Shown here in pieces: positions 14,481 through 25,223 of a stretch of DNA of 64,000 bases. A model generated the notes under the pieces. The model ran no database searches. It was given only the letters and a program-made list of their open reading frames with translations, and was not told where the DNA came from. The translations under genes and the position numbers were made by a program. The first letter of the stretch is position 1. Each line of letters begins with the position of its first letter. The stretch lies in contig CADCXC010000013.1 in the NCBI GenBank assembly GCA_902806595.1, positions 248,001 through 312,000 on the forward strand. Reading direction: 5' to 3'. Origin of the DNA: Pyrenopolyporus hunteri (Eukaryota > Ascomycota > Sordariomycetes > Xylariales > Hypoxylaceae).

Positions 14481-15113
14481 ATGTCAGCACCCTGCAGATA
14501 CGCAGCTCGAAGCTGTGCGCGATCAATTCGATCCAGCAGCTCTTTGCGGGCCTCGACTTCGTTCATTCAGACCTCCAACTCTTCGATACAGCGACGGCAC
14601 GAATCGACGGCGGCGGCAACGAACCCCAAGATTTCCGGGATCGTTGACCAAATCAGCCAATTGACCCTCCTAGAAACCGCCGACCTAGTCTCCAGCTTAA
14701 AGGTTGGTACTACACCGTTATTATAGACTACCTACCTACCTTACCTCCTCCGCCTTTAATATTTTTTTTTCACTGACATCGCATGAAAGTCGCGACTCAA
14801 TATTCCCGACCTACCAGTTGGAGGCTTCGCTGCCGCCCCGGCTGCCGCTCCCGCTGCTGTGGAAGAGGCCGACGAACCCGCTCCCGCCGCCCAGGAGAAG
14901 ACCCTGTTCAGCGTGAAACTGCAAGCGTTCGACGCCGCCGCCAAGGCGAAGGTCATCAAGGAGGTGAAGAGCTTGCTAGGGCTGAGCTTAGTCGACAGCA
15001 AGAAGTTCGTGGAGAGCGCGCCCAAGATGATGAAGGAATCGGTACCCAAGGACGAGGCCGAGAAGATCGTGGCTACGATGAAGGAGCTGGGCGCTACCGT
15101 GGTTATGGAATGA
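14481..15113 (+). CDS. MRPL12: Mitochondrial large-subunit ribosomal protein bL12m (L7/L12)
   Basis: Mitochondrial homologue of bacterial L7/L12, the stalk protein that recruits translation factors. Join 14481-14702 and 14790-15113, 181 residues. The 87-base intron has donor GTTGGT and acceptor GAAAG, restoring LKSRLNIPDLPVGGF across the junction. Residues 1 to about 40 are rich in Arg, Ser and Ala without acidic residues, as in a mitochondrial presequence. Next comes the N-terminal dimerisation part (ISGIVDQISQLTLLETADL), an Ala/Pro hinge (about 85-105), and the conserved C-terminal domain with KTLFSVKLQAFD, GLSLVDSKKFVE and KDEAEKIVATMKELGA. Length and domain order fit fungal bL12m. It is transcribed away from MDN1 and converges on the reductase gene to its right. 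Confidence 0.93.
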
Positions 15114-15488
15114 TCCGTCTAGATTCCGAAGGGAACTCGAATGACGCCCTGTATAGATGTAACCTACGCTGTATAACAAAACAATACCAAGACCCCGGAA
15201 GACACGATCTCGAATGGCTATCCACCTACCTAGAGGTATATATCAAATTTTATAGTTGAGCTTTGGCGAGCCTCGGTTCATCTAAGGATATATAGGTATT
15301 CTAGCCATCTAAACTGGTTAACACAAATCCTATACCTATCTCTCGGTCCTCTAAAGAGTTTGCTACCCGGTGCCTCCCTCGGCAGGTAAGGTATCCAACA
15401 TAGCCTCTATAAAACTTTTATCCCCCTCGAGGAAGCAAAGGTTGTGACAACCACCCGCAGTAGAACCCCTCAACCCAAAGTCCCCTAT
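15114..15488. other. Convergent 3' spacer, no gene seen
   Basis: The 375 bases lie between two converging genes and should hold both 3' untranslated regions and polyadenylation signals. It is A/T-richer than the flanks. I see no open frame or structured repeat worth naming. Confidence 0.5.
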
Positions 15489-16595
15489 CTAATTCGGCAG
15501 CTTCGTACGAGAATAGCTCTCGCTAAGCCCATTAGCCAAGAGATAGATGGTCCTTAGCATCGGCACAGCCAGCCCCTTCTTCTGCGCAAGCCTGACCGCG
15601 TTGCCCACGATAGCATCGGCCTCCAGGGCCTTACCCTCGAACACATCTGCCAGCATCGACGGCTGCACGCCGGGCAAGTCGCGCCTGACCGCGCGCCCGA
15701 TCTGGAAATCCACCATCTCCTCGTTCACGTCGTCGTACCCGTACGCCTGCGCTATCGCCGCGATCTCCATCATGACGTCCTTGATAAACCGCACGCCATC
15801 GACGCCCTTGCTCTCGCCCCCCCCCTCGCCCCCGCCCTCACCCTCAGCCAACCCCAAGCCCGCGCTCGCGTCGACGAACTCCCGGTCCCGCAGCCGCGTG
15901 AGCGCGCACACGGGGTTCCAGGCCGCGTTCACGAGGAGCTTCCCCCAGCGCTCGCGCTGGACGTCGTCGTGCAGTGTGGCCGTGGCGCCGCCTTGGCGCA
16001 GCAGCGCGACGAGGCGGCCCGCGGCGTCGGTGTGCGACGCCGGCGCCCGGGAGGCCGCGGGGTACGTGCCGACGTGCAGGGCCTCGATCTCGCGGTGGCG
16101 CACGACGCCCGGCGCGACCTGGGTGGCCGGGAAGTAGGCCACGGTGCTGAGGATCGGGTTGCTCGGGTACAGGGTAGCGTACTCGTCCTCGATGCCGATG
16201 CCGTTCTGCAGCAGCGCGATGGCCGTGTGGCCGTTTGCGATCGCGGGCCTGAGGAGTTCTGCGGTGGGGGGCGTGGTGGGGAGTGCTTTGCACGCCACGA
16301 TTATGAAGTCAAACAGCGGTTGTTGAGAGGCCGAGGCAGGAGCGTCATTCCCTTGTTTCTGCTGCTGTTCCTGTTGCTGTTGCTCGACCGCCTCGGTAAC
16401 GGATCTCGCAACGCGGGGTTGGAACTTGAGGTTGTCGCCCCACAGCCCCGAGTGGATCGTGAAGCCGTTCCGTGACACCTCGTCGTAGTTCGACCGACAT
16501 ATAGCGGTGACATTGTCCTGTCCTACAGCATTCGCTAAGACCCAGGCGTAACACGCACCGAGACTTCCCGTCCCGAAGACCAAAACTTTCGGCAT
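15489..16595 (-). CDS. Ketopantoate reductase family protein (ApbA/PanE-like)
   Basis: A single uninterrupted frame of 368 residues. It opens with the Rossmann nucleotide-binding motif VLVFGTGSLGACYAWVLANA (GxGxxG, about residues 4-23), as in NADPH-dependent 2-dehydropantoate 2-reductases, which reduce ketopantoate to pantoate on the way to pantothenate and coenzyme A. The C-terminal half carries the family's KLLVNAAWNPVCALTR helix with the conserved Lys and Asn, and a DV.EG.....DAIVGN..R.A segment. A Gln-rich insert (about residues 70-80) and a Gly/Glu-rich loop (GGGEGGGESKG, about 255) are low-complexity additions. Fungi often have several paralogues of this family, some of unknown substrate, so pantothenate synthesis is likely but not proven. 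No targeting signal is obvious, suggesting a cytosolic enzyme. Third-position G/C content is high compared with its neighbours. Confidence 0.85.
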   Translation of the reverse strand: MPKVLVFGTGSLGACYAWVLANAVGQDNVTAICRSNYDEVSRNGFTIHSGLWGDNLKFQPRVARSVTEAVEQQQQEQQQKQGNDAPASASQQPLFDFIIVACKALPTTPPTAELLRPAIANGHTAIALLQNGIGIEDEYATLYPSNPILSTVAYFPATQVAPGVVRHREIEALHVGTYPAASRAPASHTDAAGRLVALLRQGGATATLHDDVQRERWGKLLVNAAWNPVCALTRLRDREFVDASAGLGLAEGEGGGEGGGESKGVDGVRFIKDVMMEIAAIAQAYGYDDVNEEMVDFQIGRAVRRDLPGVQPSMLADVFEGKALEADAIVGNAVRLAQKKGLAVPMLRTIYLLANGLSESYSRTKLPN

Positions 16596-17514
16596 GGCTT
16601 AGACCGGGTATAAGGTTAGAGAATAGTTGCTGAGAGGAAATTATCCAAAGAGTAAAAAAGAAAGAGATAAAGAGTAAAAGTCGGGGAAACCACCCCCATT
16701 AAACGAACTATTCATTCAAGAGATAGTCTATAACTTACCTAGATAAGGTAGTAGCGCCGACATTACACACTAGAATAGGTGTAACCTGGGATAAGTTGAC
16801 TCTATAGGAGATCCGTATTCTAATCTCACTCCGAGGGTTACCAGCCGCAGAAAGACCAATAAGTCGCCCAGGCATTTAGGGAAACATCACGTTCTTTAAA
16901 TATCTACGCACCACCTTACAGTCTTATAACAGTACTCGAGATTAAACTCCTACTCGGGAGTCTGAATTAAAGTCATCTTCTTTACAAGACGCCGTAGAAT
17001 GCGTGAAGCCATATAGCAATTTATAGCTGCCCAGGTAAAACAGACCAAATCAACTGAGGGAAGGGTATCATCAAAAAAGCAGATTGCCCTCGAAAAAAAA
17101 TGTACCATGCGGGGGTCCCTTCGCAACGCCATGCTTCTCCTGTTACGCCGTAGAACTCCTTCGCATCATATGCATTAGCCCTAAACCTCCAGATACCAAA
17201 CTAGATGCCCAACTAGACGGCCGGAGACGTGACCACTAGTTCGTCCCAATACCCGAAAGCAGATAAGGGAGGGCGAACCCAAACGCGAACATAAACACTA
17301 TTTTTAAGCCCGTATGCGATTTTTTCCCATAATTACCGCTCAACGCGTTAGTCTTCCCGGACAGGCGAATAGGCTCGTAATTGAAAGCCCACGTCGAGCT
17401 CCCCGTTCGAGCCCCCCGTGATTGGGACATCCACGTCATAGAGTCCATTAGAACTCCTAGCAGAGTCCTCTCCACAGTTACGCTAGAATCGCTCTGTTCC
17501 AAGGGCGTCACATC
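16596..17514. other. Spacer with one unassigned small reading frame
   Basis: This 919-base spacer lies between the reductase start and the Ctk3 stop. Most of it is A/T-rich and without gene signals. On the minus strand a frame ending at 17236 can start at an ATG near 17450 and encodes about 70 residues. Its last 25 residues look like a membrane segment (IVFMFAFGFALPYLL). It lies directly downstream of the Ctk3 stop and may be 3' untranslated sequence or the last exon of a tiny membrane protein. I cannot assign it. Confidence 0.3.
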
Positions 17515-18503
17515 CTAGTGCGACGATAACCCGTTAACGGTAGCGGCAGCATCTCTGCGTCGTAAGTGGTGGCATTTGCTCAACTCGGCTTCTCGTTGGA
17601 ACTCCTCCCACTCCTCGGCGCCGAGGATGTGGTCATCTTCGCCGAGCTCGCTCGTCTCCTCGAGGAGCTTCATCGCTTCCTCCTCGATAGATCCGGGAAC
17701 GGCCCACATGTTCTCGCGCATGCGTTTATGTCGTTCGCGGTCCTCCTCGATGCGTTGCTCAATCTGGCGCTTGTCGAGACGGTGGGAGTTGGCCGTACCA
17801 TTTCCGTTACGAGAGTTGGTAGCGTCGTCGCCGTTGGCGGGAGAAGAGAAGCCGACGTCGGTGGAGGTATCTCGCTCTTTGAGGCAGCCCTCGATCTCGG
17901 TCACAGTCTGCTCGAGAAGGATAGACTTGTTCTTAAGACTGTGAAGGACCTGGATGACATGGCCATTAGTATGATATTCGCCGATCATCAATTAAGCTGC
18001 AGTAGCACAAACTTACTCGGCGTACGACTTTAACGTTGGCAGCACCGGAACCATCTTCGGGGCAGACCGCATCGACGACTCGAAGGATGTCCCTCTGCAT
18101 CATTCGGACGTATTCGTTCTGACGCTCCTTCGACGCCATCTCCAGCAGGTGCTCCAAGAAGTACATGATGTTGGCTCGGGTATTCATGCTGGTCTAGATC
18201 TCGAGGTCAGCAGATAGTAACTTGAATAGGCAACTGAGATCCCCGAGAGAGGGTTTCGACGCCAATGCTTGGTCCCACGGCCGACAAAGGTGCCAGCCAG
18301 TATATGAATTGGCTACAGTAAATCAATTGTAGGCTCACCTTCTCGAGCTGCTCGAGGATACACGAGTGCAAGTCCTCGTCCATGTCCTTGTACTTCAGAG
18401 CATACTGGGCAGCTTTCTGAGCCGAAGTAGTGCTCGCGTTGAGATGCTGGAGCTGGTGGCTGAAGCGCATCCGAACTTCAAAGGGATCTACTGCCGCCGC
18501 CAT
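17515..18503 (-). CDS. CTK3: CTD kinase subunit gamma (Ctk3)
   Basis: Third subunit of the CTDK-I kinase, which phosphorylates Ser2 of the RNA polymerase II C-terminal repeat with Ctk1 (kinase) and Ctk2 (cyclin) in the nucleus. Exons 18503-18339, 18193-18017 and 17949-17515 give 258 residues; introns are 145 and 67 bases. The first exon starts MAAAVDPFEVRMRFSHQL and contains the family signature YALKYKDMDEDLHSCILEQLEK. Exon 2 continues TSMNTRANIMYFLEHL and ends at VKVVRR, which joins to VLHSLKNKSILLEQTVTEIE. Together these form the helical CID-like N-terminal domain. The C-terminal region has the other Ctk3 block, ERHKRMRENMWAVPGS, then LLEETSELGEDDHILGAEEW. A Ser/Asn-rich linker separates the two parts. 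Length and domains fit ascomycete Ctk3. Confidence 0.92.
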
Positions 18504-19759
18504 GGTGATATGGCATGGGAGGTCTATGGTTTTTGGTATGTTCACGGCGAAGTTGAACTTGGTTAAAAGTGAAAGGCTGAAGCAAGGCTGGAGAATTCGA
18601 GCCGAATTGAAGGGCGATGTGGGGTTCTGGAATTCCACGCTAATGCAGTCGGTATTGTACCGTACCGTACAGTGCTAGTACCAGGAGGAGCAGGTAGTGT
18701 GAGGGGTAATTATAGGTACCTGCGGCGTACCTCCGGAATTCTTAGCGATAGATGCTTATCGGAATAGGTACTCCCACAGTGACAATGGGACTCAAATTGA
18801 GAGATATTTGTTTCTATATACCGCCCACGTTCGTTCTTGCCTTAACATCCTCCTCTCAGCCTCTCAGCTAAACTATCCCCAATAAATTTCTTTCTTAACA
18901 GGGAACTACCAGGTAATGTCCTACCCGAAGGTGTGTTGCACAATACATTCATTACAAGGAGCGTCGGACTCTCACCCTAGCTCTTACCTACCTACCTATC
19001 TACCTACCTAGGTACCTAGGTAAATAGTAAACATCCGCCATTATACCCCATATCCTCCACATTCGATACCCCCATCTTAAGAGGTCCAATACAAAGGAAT
19101 ACTTACCTGCCTACCTACATATCAAGGCTATTTTGCCAAGTGATGATCCTCCACACGAAAATGCAAATAAGAAAAAAACGATACGCGGCTAAAAGTCGAA
19201 TTATCCTTATATAAGGCACCATATAATACGGCTGAAGCTTGACGGGCAGCGGCGGCAGCACCAGCACCAGCACCAGTACCAGCGCCTCCAACGGCTAGAT
19301 CAGGTTGCTCGGTGCTACTTCGGTAAACAAAATCCAGGAGCACAACATAGACGAGGACGAGAATGAGGAATACCTAACAACCCTCATCCAAGCGGTTCTT
19401 CTTCGTACGGGCTGACCTGACTTTCCAGAACAGTGTGACAAGTGTCCTATGATGTGGAGGGACGCGGTTCCATCCGGTAGATCTCTATTTTAGTACGGTA
19501 TTTAACTCTGTTTGGAAGGATTGATTTTGTTATTATTTTTATTTATATTCCGAGAAGCCCCTTTTGCTTGCTGGCCGACTTCTTGTTTGCTTCCCCGTAC
19601 TGTTTTCGAAAATAGAACGACGATAAAAAAACAAATATAGAAACTTGTTTTTATAATTTCCCTTTTTTTTTTTTAATTTGGTGGTGTTCATCATAACCTA
19701 CCACCTCCTAACTACCAAGACACTCCAGATTGCAGGACAAGAACGCCAGACTCGACAAT
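18504..19759. other. Divergent spacer between CTK3 and P5C reductase, with palindromic tetranucleotide repeats
   Basis: About 1.26 kb between divergently transcribed genes. It holds runs of CTAC/CTAG tetranucleotides near 18987-19022 and again near 19104-19120, and CAGCAC-type triplets near 19250-19280. On the minus strand a Gly/Ala-rich frame (19128 to about 19368) starts with a hydrophobic stretch but has no convincing upstream exon, so I do not call it a gene. A T-run lies at 19664-19675. Confidence 0.4.
19005..19022. repeat. Perfect 18-base palindrome of TACC/TAGG units
   Basis: TACCTAGGTACCTAGGTA equals its own reverse complement. It belongs to a family of similar palindromes scattered through the spacers of this window. 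Confidence 0.9.
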
Positions 19760-20835
19760 ATGTTGGCCCTCACGCACAACGAGCACAATGCGCCCGAGTT
19801 GACCTTGGCGGTTCTTGGCTGCGGTATGTCTCGAACTTAGCGTATCCCGCAGCTTCGGGTCAGGTCAGGTAGCAATAGCTTAGCTGCCTGCCTGCCTCTT
19901 AGCTTAACCGACACTGATTCGTTGTCTCAGGCACCATGGGCATCGCCATCCTCTCCGGCATCCTGACCTCGCTGCAAGAGATGTCCGGGCCGCGGCCCCT
20001 CCAGACCCCCTCCGGACGATCGACGCCGGCCGACGAGATTCCCGCGCGCCTGCCCTCGCGCTTCATCGCGTGCGTGCGGCGGCCCGAGTCGGCGAAGCGC
20101 GTGAAGCAGGCGCTGTGGGAGCACAGCTCGTCGGTGAAGGTGGTGCAGAAGGAGAACGTGGCGGCGGTGATGAAGAGCGAGGTGATCATCCTGGCCTGCA
20201 AGCCGCACATGGTGGAGGACCTGCTTAACGAGCCGGGCCTCTCCAAGGCGCTGCACGGGAAGCTGCTCATCAGCATCTGCGCCGGCGTCACCGTGCCCCA
20301 GATCGAGAAGATCCTGCACGGCGCCGTCCCCGAGAAGGACCCCGAGGTCGACGGCCGCTGCCGCATCGTCCGCGCCCTGCCCAACACCGCCAGCATGGTC
20401 CGCCAGGGCATGACCGTCGTCGCCAAGAGCACCCCGCCCCTGCCCCCGCACACCTCCAGCCTCGTCACCTGGATCTTCAAGCGCATCGGCGACGTCATCT
20501 ACCTCCCGGCCCAGAACATGGACGCGTCGACGGCGCTCGCCGGCTCCGGGCCCGCCTTCTTCTCCCTGATGCTCGAGGCCGCCATTGACGGGGCGGTCTC
20601 CCTGGGCGTGCCGCGCGCCGAGGCCCAGAGGATGGCTGCGCAGTCCATGAAGGGTGCCGCCGCCCTGGTACAGAACGGTGACCACCCCGCCTTGCTCCGG
20701 GATAGGATTAGCACTCCGGGCGGCTGCACCATCGAGGGCCTGCTAGTGCTTGAGGAGGGAAAGGTGAGAGCTACCGTAGCTAAAGCAGTGAAGGAGGCTG
20801 CCGTTGTCGCTAGCCAGCTTGGTAAGAGCATCTAG
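19760..20835 (+). CDS. PRO3: Pyrroline-5-carboxylate reductase
   Basis: Last enzyme of proline synthesis: NAD(P)H-dependent reduction of 1-pyrroline-5-carboxylate to proline. Join 19760-19823 and 19931-20835, 322 residues. The 107-base intron (donor GTATGT, acceptor CTCAG) splits the Rossmann glycine motif, so the joined protein reads LAVLGCGTMGIAILSG at residues 16-31. This supports the upstream ATG: starting at the second exon's own ATG would lose half the dinucleotide-binding motif. Further family marks are VILACKPHMVEDLL, LLISICAGVTVPQIE, RALPNTASMVRQGMT and the C-terminal signature DASTALAGSGPAFFSLMLEA, followed by LRDRISTPGGCTIEGL. Length is typical for fungal enzymes (about 280-320). 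Strong G/C bias at third positions suggests high expression. No targeting sequence is seen. Confidence 0.95.
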
Positions 20836-21235
20836 CTAAGTTGAGAAGGGAAAAAAGATAGAAGGGACGGCATGATATGTGCGTATGTGCATTTAGGATG
20901 GAGTTCAGGGCGTTTCGACTATAGATGAACTAGAACGTCAAGCAAGAGATAGTTGATAGTTAATGCAACGACTTCCTCTTCCTTAGACACAGCCTGCCTC
21001 CTATTAAATCCCATCCCCCCTGGTCTATGAATTACAGGCATCCTACACTTACATACCACCAGTTTTACCGATACGCACGACCGGACCTCGTCCAGCATGA
21101 GAACCCTCCTTAAATCATCAACGTAAACGTATCAGGTACTTAGGTATCATGAAAGCCACCCAAACTCCTTCCCACATTAATAGTCCGAGGACATCCTTAA
21201 TACCGATAAACACTGCTTGAAATTTTTACTTTCTC
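20836..21235. other. Convergent 3' spacer, no gene seen
   Basis: 400 bases between the stops of P5C reductase and Hat1. The sequence is A/T-leaning with no frame, repeat or structured RNA that I can support; it presumably holds both 3' untranslated regions. Confidence 0.5.
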
Positions 21236-22832
21236 CTATGCGTCGTTACCTCTGACCTTCTTGTTAGGAAGGCTATCCGCACCCGCCGCATCGCTCAATC
21301 TCCTCTTATCCTTAGCAACCGCAGGATTACTAGCAGCATTGGGGCTCGACTCCAGCCTGTCTAGAATTCTGGAGTACTCCCACTCGACATTCTCTACGGT
21401 CTCGTTGAGCTTGATGATGCGCTCCGTGATGTCAAATTCGGCTAGGATAGAGACGTTGCGACGGTACAGACGCTGCTTGAGAAGTAAACGCCAGAGCACG
21501 TAAGCGTGCTTATCGGCTTTTGAGGCCGGCGGCTTCTTATAATCGACATCCGATCGCGGCCGGACGGAATCAGGCAGCGTTGACATGAGTTGTAGTTCGA
21601 TCAGTCTCCAGAACTGGCGTGGAGCAATTTTATAAAAGGCTCGGGTACGCTCGAGCATAGCAAGATCGATAATCCCGGCAGAGGACGAGATGGAAGGCGA
21701 TATATGCGTGTCGTGGTGCAATATACCGCCTTTCTCGGGAATTTGGACGTCGGTATTGATTCTGAGCGGTTTATACTTGAACTCCTCCGCGCGTAGACGC
21801 TTCAAATCGCAGAGATCTCGCAACAGGTCGAAGTCCTCGTTAGGATCTTCCACCGTCAATTCTACGACGGACGTCCTGCTGCGGGCTTCTGAGTATATGG
21901 CGTCGTAGAGACAAGCACCGATGCCCTTGCCTTGGAAAGGAGGAAGGATTAAGAACTGCGAGATTCTGACGCGATGGGGCAATTCCCTAAGAGACAAATT
22001 CGATTGATGGAGCTCAAACAAACGGCCTAATTCCTTCCTCTCGTCCGGGGACCGTTGATCCGGTATCAAAACCCAGTAGTTGTAGGCGGTGGCATAGCCC
22101 TGAAAGGTATACTGGGGTATAACCCCAGGCTTGGGGTGACCTGGCATCTTATAAACGAAGAAGACGGACCACCGAGCTAGAGAATAATCCGGCTCGTCGT
22201 TCCCATCGGAGTCGACTCCCGCAAAGGATCCGCCCTCGATATAGAAAAGAACCATGACTTGAATGCGCTTGACCAACTGCCGGATCTCCGGTTGGTCTAG
22301 GGTCCCGTACCATATTCCGTACTCCTCGCCATTCTTGTGGAAACTCTTGACCAGGGTTCCGGGAGGCGTCCACGTACTAGGGAGAGCCTTCAATGCGTGG
22401 TCGAACTCTTGCTTAGACTGAAACGCGACTGCGAGACGTTAGTAGGCGCACCCCGTAACTCATACGGAAGCCGATGCGACGGACCTCCAGGTAAGAACTC
22501 CTTCATGACGAGCTTGACATCGGTTGCCTCAACATTATCGACGGCAACAAACTTGCGCGAGGACGAGACCGAAAGGTTGGGTCGCATATCCCTGGCATCG
22601 TACTGCAGATTAATCTTCAAGCCCTTGTGACCGAAAATGCGCTCTTCCTGGCCGAAGATGGCGTAGGTGAATCGGGGCTTGAAGGATGCGATCTGCTCGA
22701 TTCCCGACGGTGTCGGTTGCACAAGCGATATGTTAAGCGCCTCGTTGGCGTCGATTGTCCCTAGATTAGAGGTCAGTTTGGACCATAATTTTTTGAGACG
22801 ATGAATAGAGATGGCGCACAGTCTTCCTCCAT
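21236..22832 (-). CDS. HAT1: Histone acetyltransferase type B catalytic subunit Hat1
   Basis: Acetylates newly made histone H4 (Lys5, Lys12 in yeast) before deposition, usually with a WD40 partner (Hat2). I model three coding exons: 22832-22820, 22760-22485 and 22428-21236, giving 493 residues, the usual fungal length. The first exon is only 13 bases; splicing yields MEEDWTIDANEALNISLV, which matches the Hat1 N-terminal block. An unspliced ATG at 22923 would instead give a longer, unrelated N-terminus. The second junction restores FLPGVAFQSKQEFDHAL. The GNAT acetyl-CoA site QGKGIGACLYDAIY lies near residues 262-275 and the Hat1 signature VVELTVEDPNEDFDLLRDLCD near 285-305. The tail has KKVRGNDA, a possible nuclear signal. 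Introns are 59 and 56 bases; the second donor is a non-consensus GTCCGT. Confidence 0.92.
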
Positions 22833-23798
22833 TTCGCCTTCTCCCAGCCTTGAGGTGTGCGAGTATCTTATCAGCGATAAGCGGCGGACGGAAGGTTGAA
22901 GAAGACCAGAATTGTCGAGCCACTAGGTAAGTATTAATGCGACAGTCTCGGCGACGCGTTGGATTAGATGCCTAATAAAAAAGAGAAAGGAAGGTGGGAA
23001 AAAAAAAGCTGATGTAAGGTGAAGAAGAAGAATTGTAAATCGCAGGCACTTAACGCGCTTCTAGGAAGTTGCGTGTCGCGTTAAACTGGTTGATGGGAAA
23101 CGGCGCGCTCGATGTTTCACTGGCAGAGCAGGGGAGAAATGAGCACAGACCAGGTTTACGGTACCTAGGTACTTATGTACTACGTACATGTAACAACCAG
23201 ATCTCCCGGTGCAATTTTCAATTGGAAGACCCTTGGCCCAGCACCGGGACGCCTAAGCCTTTACCTAATAGCCCTAGTCCTTTTATAGACCTAGCGCGGC
23301 AGAGGTTTAAGTACCTAACCGCTCAGAGTAGAATATCGGTAGTGACGTGCGACAGTCCCGCCTAAAGGGCAGGTTCTAGCAGGGATCAGAGAGGTACGTA
23401 GGCAGCTGGTAGGTACCCGCTGTAGCTAAATTTTAGTGGACTTTTGCTTTTTTTTGCAACTGGCAAACCGGCAACTGGCTGAACGGTTTCTGTGTTTCCG
23501 TGTTTCTGTCATTTTTGAGGCTACCGTCGCAAAAAAACGATGGTCCAACCTCCGTCCCATTTCCCACTTCAGCCCTTAAGCATCTTTTCAATCAACTGCG
23601 TTATTCCTAATCCAACGTCGTCGAGGGTTGGGCTATCCGGTACCTACATAGTTACCCTCGCTTTTCCATAGCCCAGCCACACCTCTCGCCCTCGACCGAA
23701 CCAGACGTGGATGCAATTCGTCGTCACAATTTCACCAATGAATCGGTAACGAGTAACTCTCATTGAAGTGCTTCGTTGAAGTGGACGCAGTAGTCATC
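22833..23798. promoter_or_regulatory. Divergent spacer between HAT1 and the ZIP transporter
   Basis: 966 bases between two diverging starts. It contains GGTACCTAGGTACTTATGTAC near 23160 and other TAGGTA/GTACC units, and a pyrimidine run at about 23447-23455. No extra gene is seen. Confidence 0.45.
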
Positions 23799-25223
23799 AT
23801 GGCTGGAACCGGATTATTCATACTACTAGCCTTAACGGTACGTTTGCTATGACTTTTTCGTGGCCAGGAAACACCCTCATAGGCTTAATATGAGTCCGAA
23901 TACTAATTGCTTCCCTCGTCGTTCCAGGTGGTCATGGCATTGGCGTAAGCTTCTCGATTCTTTGTCCAATTCTGCTCCAAATTTCCAAGATTGACAAACC
24001 ATAGCTCCTTTCTAGCCGGCGCATTACCACTGTCCATGTCCCTTACGCAATCGCAACTCCGATTGATATCGAGCATCGGCGTAGGCATACTCGTCGGCAC
24101 CTCGCTGATAGTCATAATACCCGAAGGAATCGAAGCGATATCTGAAGCATCCGTTCCCGCGCGTTCGCAAAATCCAAGGAGCCTATATAGCTCACAACAC
24201 ATATCTGCGGTCAGATGGGTAGGGGGGTCGCACCTCGGTTCGAGAGACAACTCGGACTGGTGCAAGCTGTCTCTGAATGAGTGCGTCGGTCATAATACAC
24301 CACATTTGAACGGGGACGAAAACGACCCTGCAAGCCAAGCTCTCGAGGCTAGGGAACCAGCCGAGGAGGCAGTGGTCGGGCCCAGCGAGGAGACTAAGGC
24401 GGGAACAGGACACAAGCATGCGGGTGGTGAACTTCCCACTTTCTACATCGGGCTCTCCTTAATCCTAGGCTTCGTTCTTATGTTCTTGATCGACCGGCTC
24501 CCGCGCCACGCATCCGAGAATTTCCAGCCACCTCCACCACCAAGGCACATTAGCTTAAGCAACCTTGGCGGCTCTTCTCTCACGCGCGACGAGGAATCCG
24601 AAGGCTTCTTAGGCTCTCTTACGCCCACGCCGAAGCAGACGAGAAGCTTAGCGACCACTACGGGGTTGGTCATACACGCCGCAGCCGACGGCATTGCGAT
24701 GGGAGCCTCGGCCACTTCGCCGGATACGAAGCTAGGTTTCATCGTATTCGTCGCCATAATGGTGCATAAGGCACCCGCGGCTTTCGGCCTCACTTCGATC
24801 TTATTAAAACAGGGTCTCTCGAAACGTGCAGCTCGGGGCCACTTGATCGTGTTCAGCTTGGCTTCTCCGTTTGGAGCTTGGGCAACCTTCATTCTTGTTA
24901 GTTTCTTAGGCGGAGGCGGAGAAGGCCGCTTGAACCAATGGTGGACTGGAATGCTGCTATTATTCTCGGCGGGGACTTTCCTGTGAGTACACACATGACT
25001 TGGGTCTTCCTTTCCGCTTCCTAATAGGTGTTTCTACAGCTATGTGGCAATGCATGCCATGCAAGAGGGCGACTCGCCATCGGGCCACGAGGTCGGCTCG
25101 ATCGCGAATGGCTACGCAGATGGTGGCCCGCGAAAGCACGCTCACCCGCAGATGCGGGAAACCCTTGCGACGATGATCGGCATGTTTTTGCCTCTTCTCA
25201 CGCAGTTTGGCCACCACCATTAA
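23799..25223 (+). CDS. ZIP family metal transporter, ZIP9/Atx2-like
   Basis: Moves zinc or manganese into the cytosol; the ZIP9/Atx2 branch works in Golgi-type membranes in yeast and animals. Exons: 23799-23837, 23928-23944, 24005-24982 and 25040-25223, 405 residues. Exon 2 is only 17 bases, and joining it gives LLALTVVMALASFLAGALPL, the first membrane helix. Family marks: SSIGVGILVGTSLIVIIPEG (helices 2-3); after a variable loop, GLSLILGFVLMFLIDRLP; the metal-site helix HAAADGIAMGA (HxxxDGIxxG pattern); then VHKAPAAFGLTSILL; and the last helices, running into FLYVAMHAMQE across the final junction. The loop between helices 3 and 4 contains few histidines. The C-terminus is TQFGHHH. Introns are 90, 60 and 57 bases. 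Which metal it carries cannot be told from sequence. Confidence 0.9.

Noticed and set aside
15844..16293. Minus-strand 149-codon Arg/His/Ala-rich frame inside the ketopantoate reductase gene
   Set aside because: It is a shifted frame of the same strand, with no family resemblance and a composition typical of out-of-frame G/C-rich codons.
19099..19109. ATACTTACCTG, identical to the 5' end of U1 snRNA
   Set aside because: The following bases are CTACCTAC repeats rather than U1 stem sequences, so it is a chance match within the tetranucleotide-repeat region.
19128..19368. Minus-strand Gly/Ala-rich frame with a hydrophobic start
   Set aside because: There is no credible initiating exon or splice donor upstream. 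The Gly/Ala part comes from a CAG/CAC-type triplet repeat.
22833..22923. ATG at 22923 as the Hat1 start
   Set aside because: The added N-terminus has no Hat1 character, and splicing of a 59-base intron from an internal ATG restores the family's N-terminal block.
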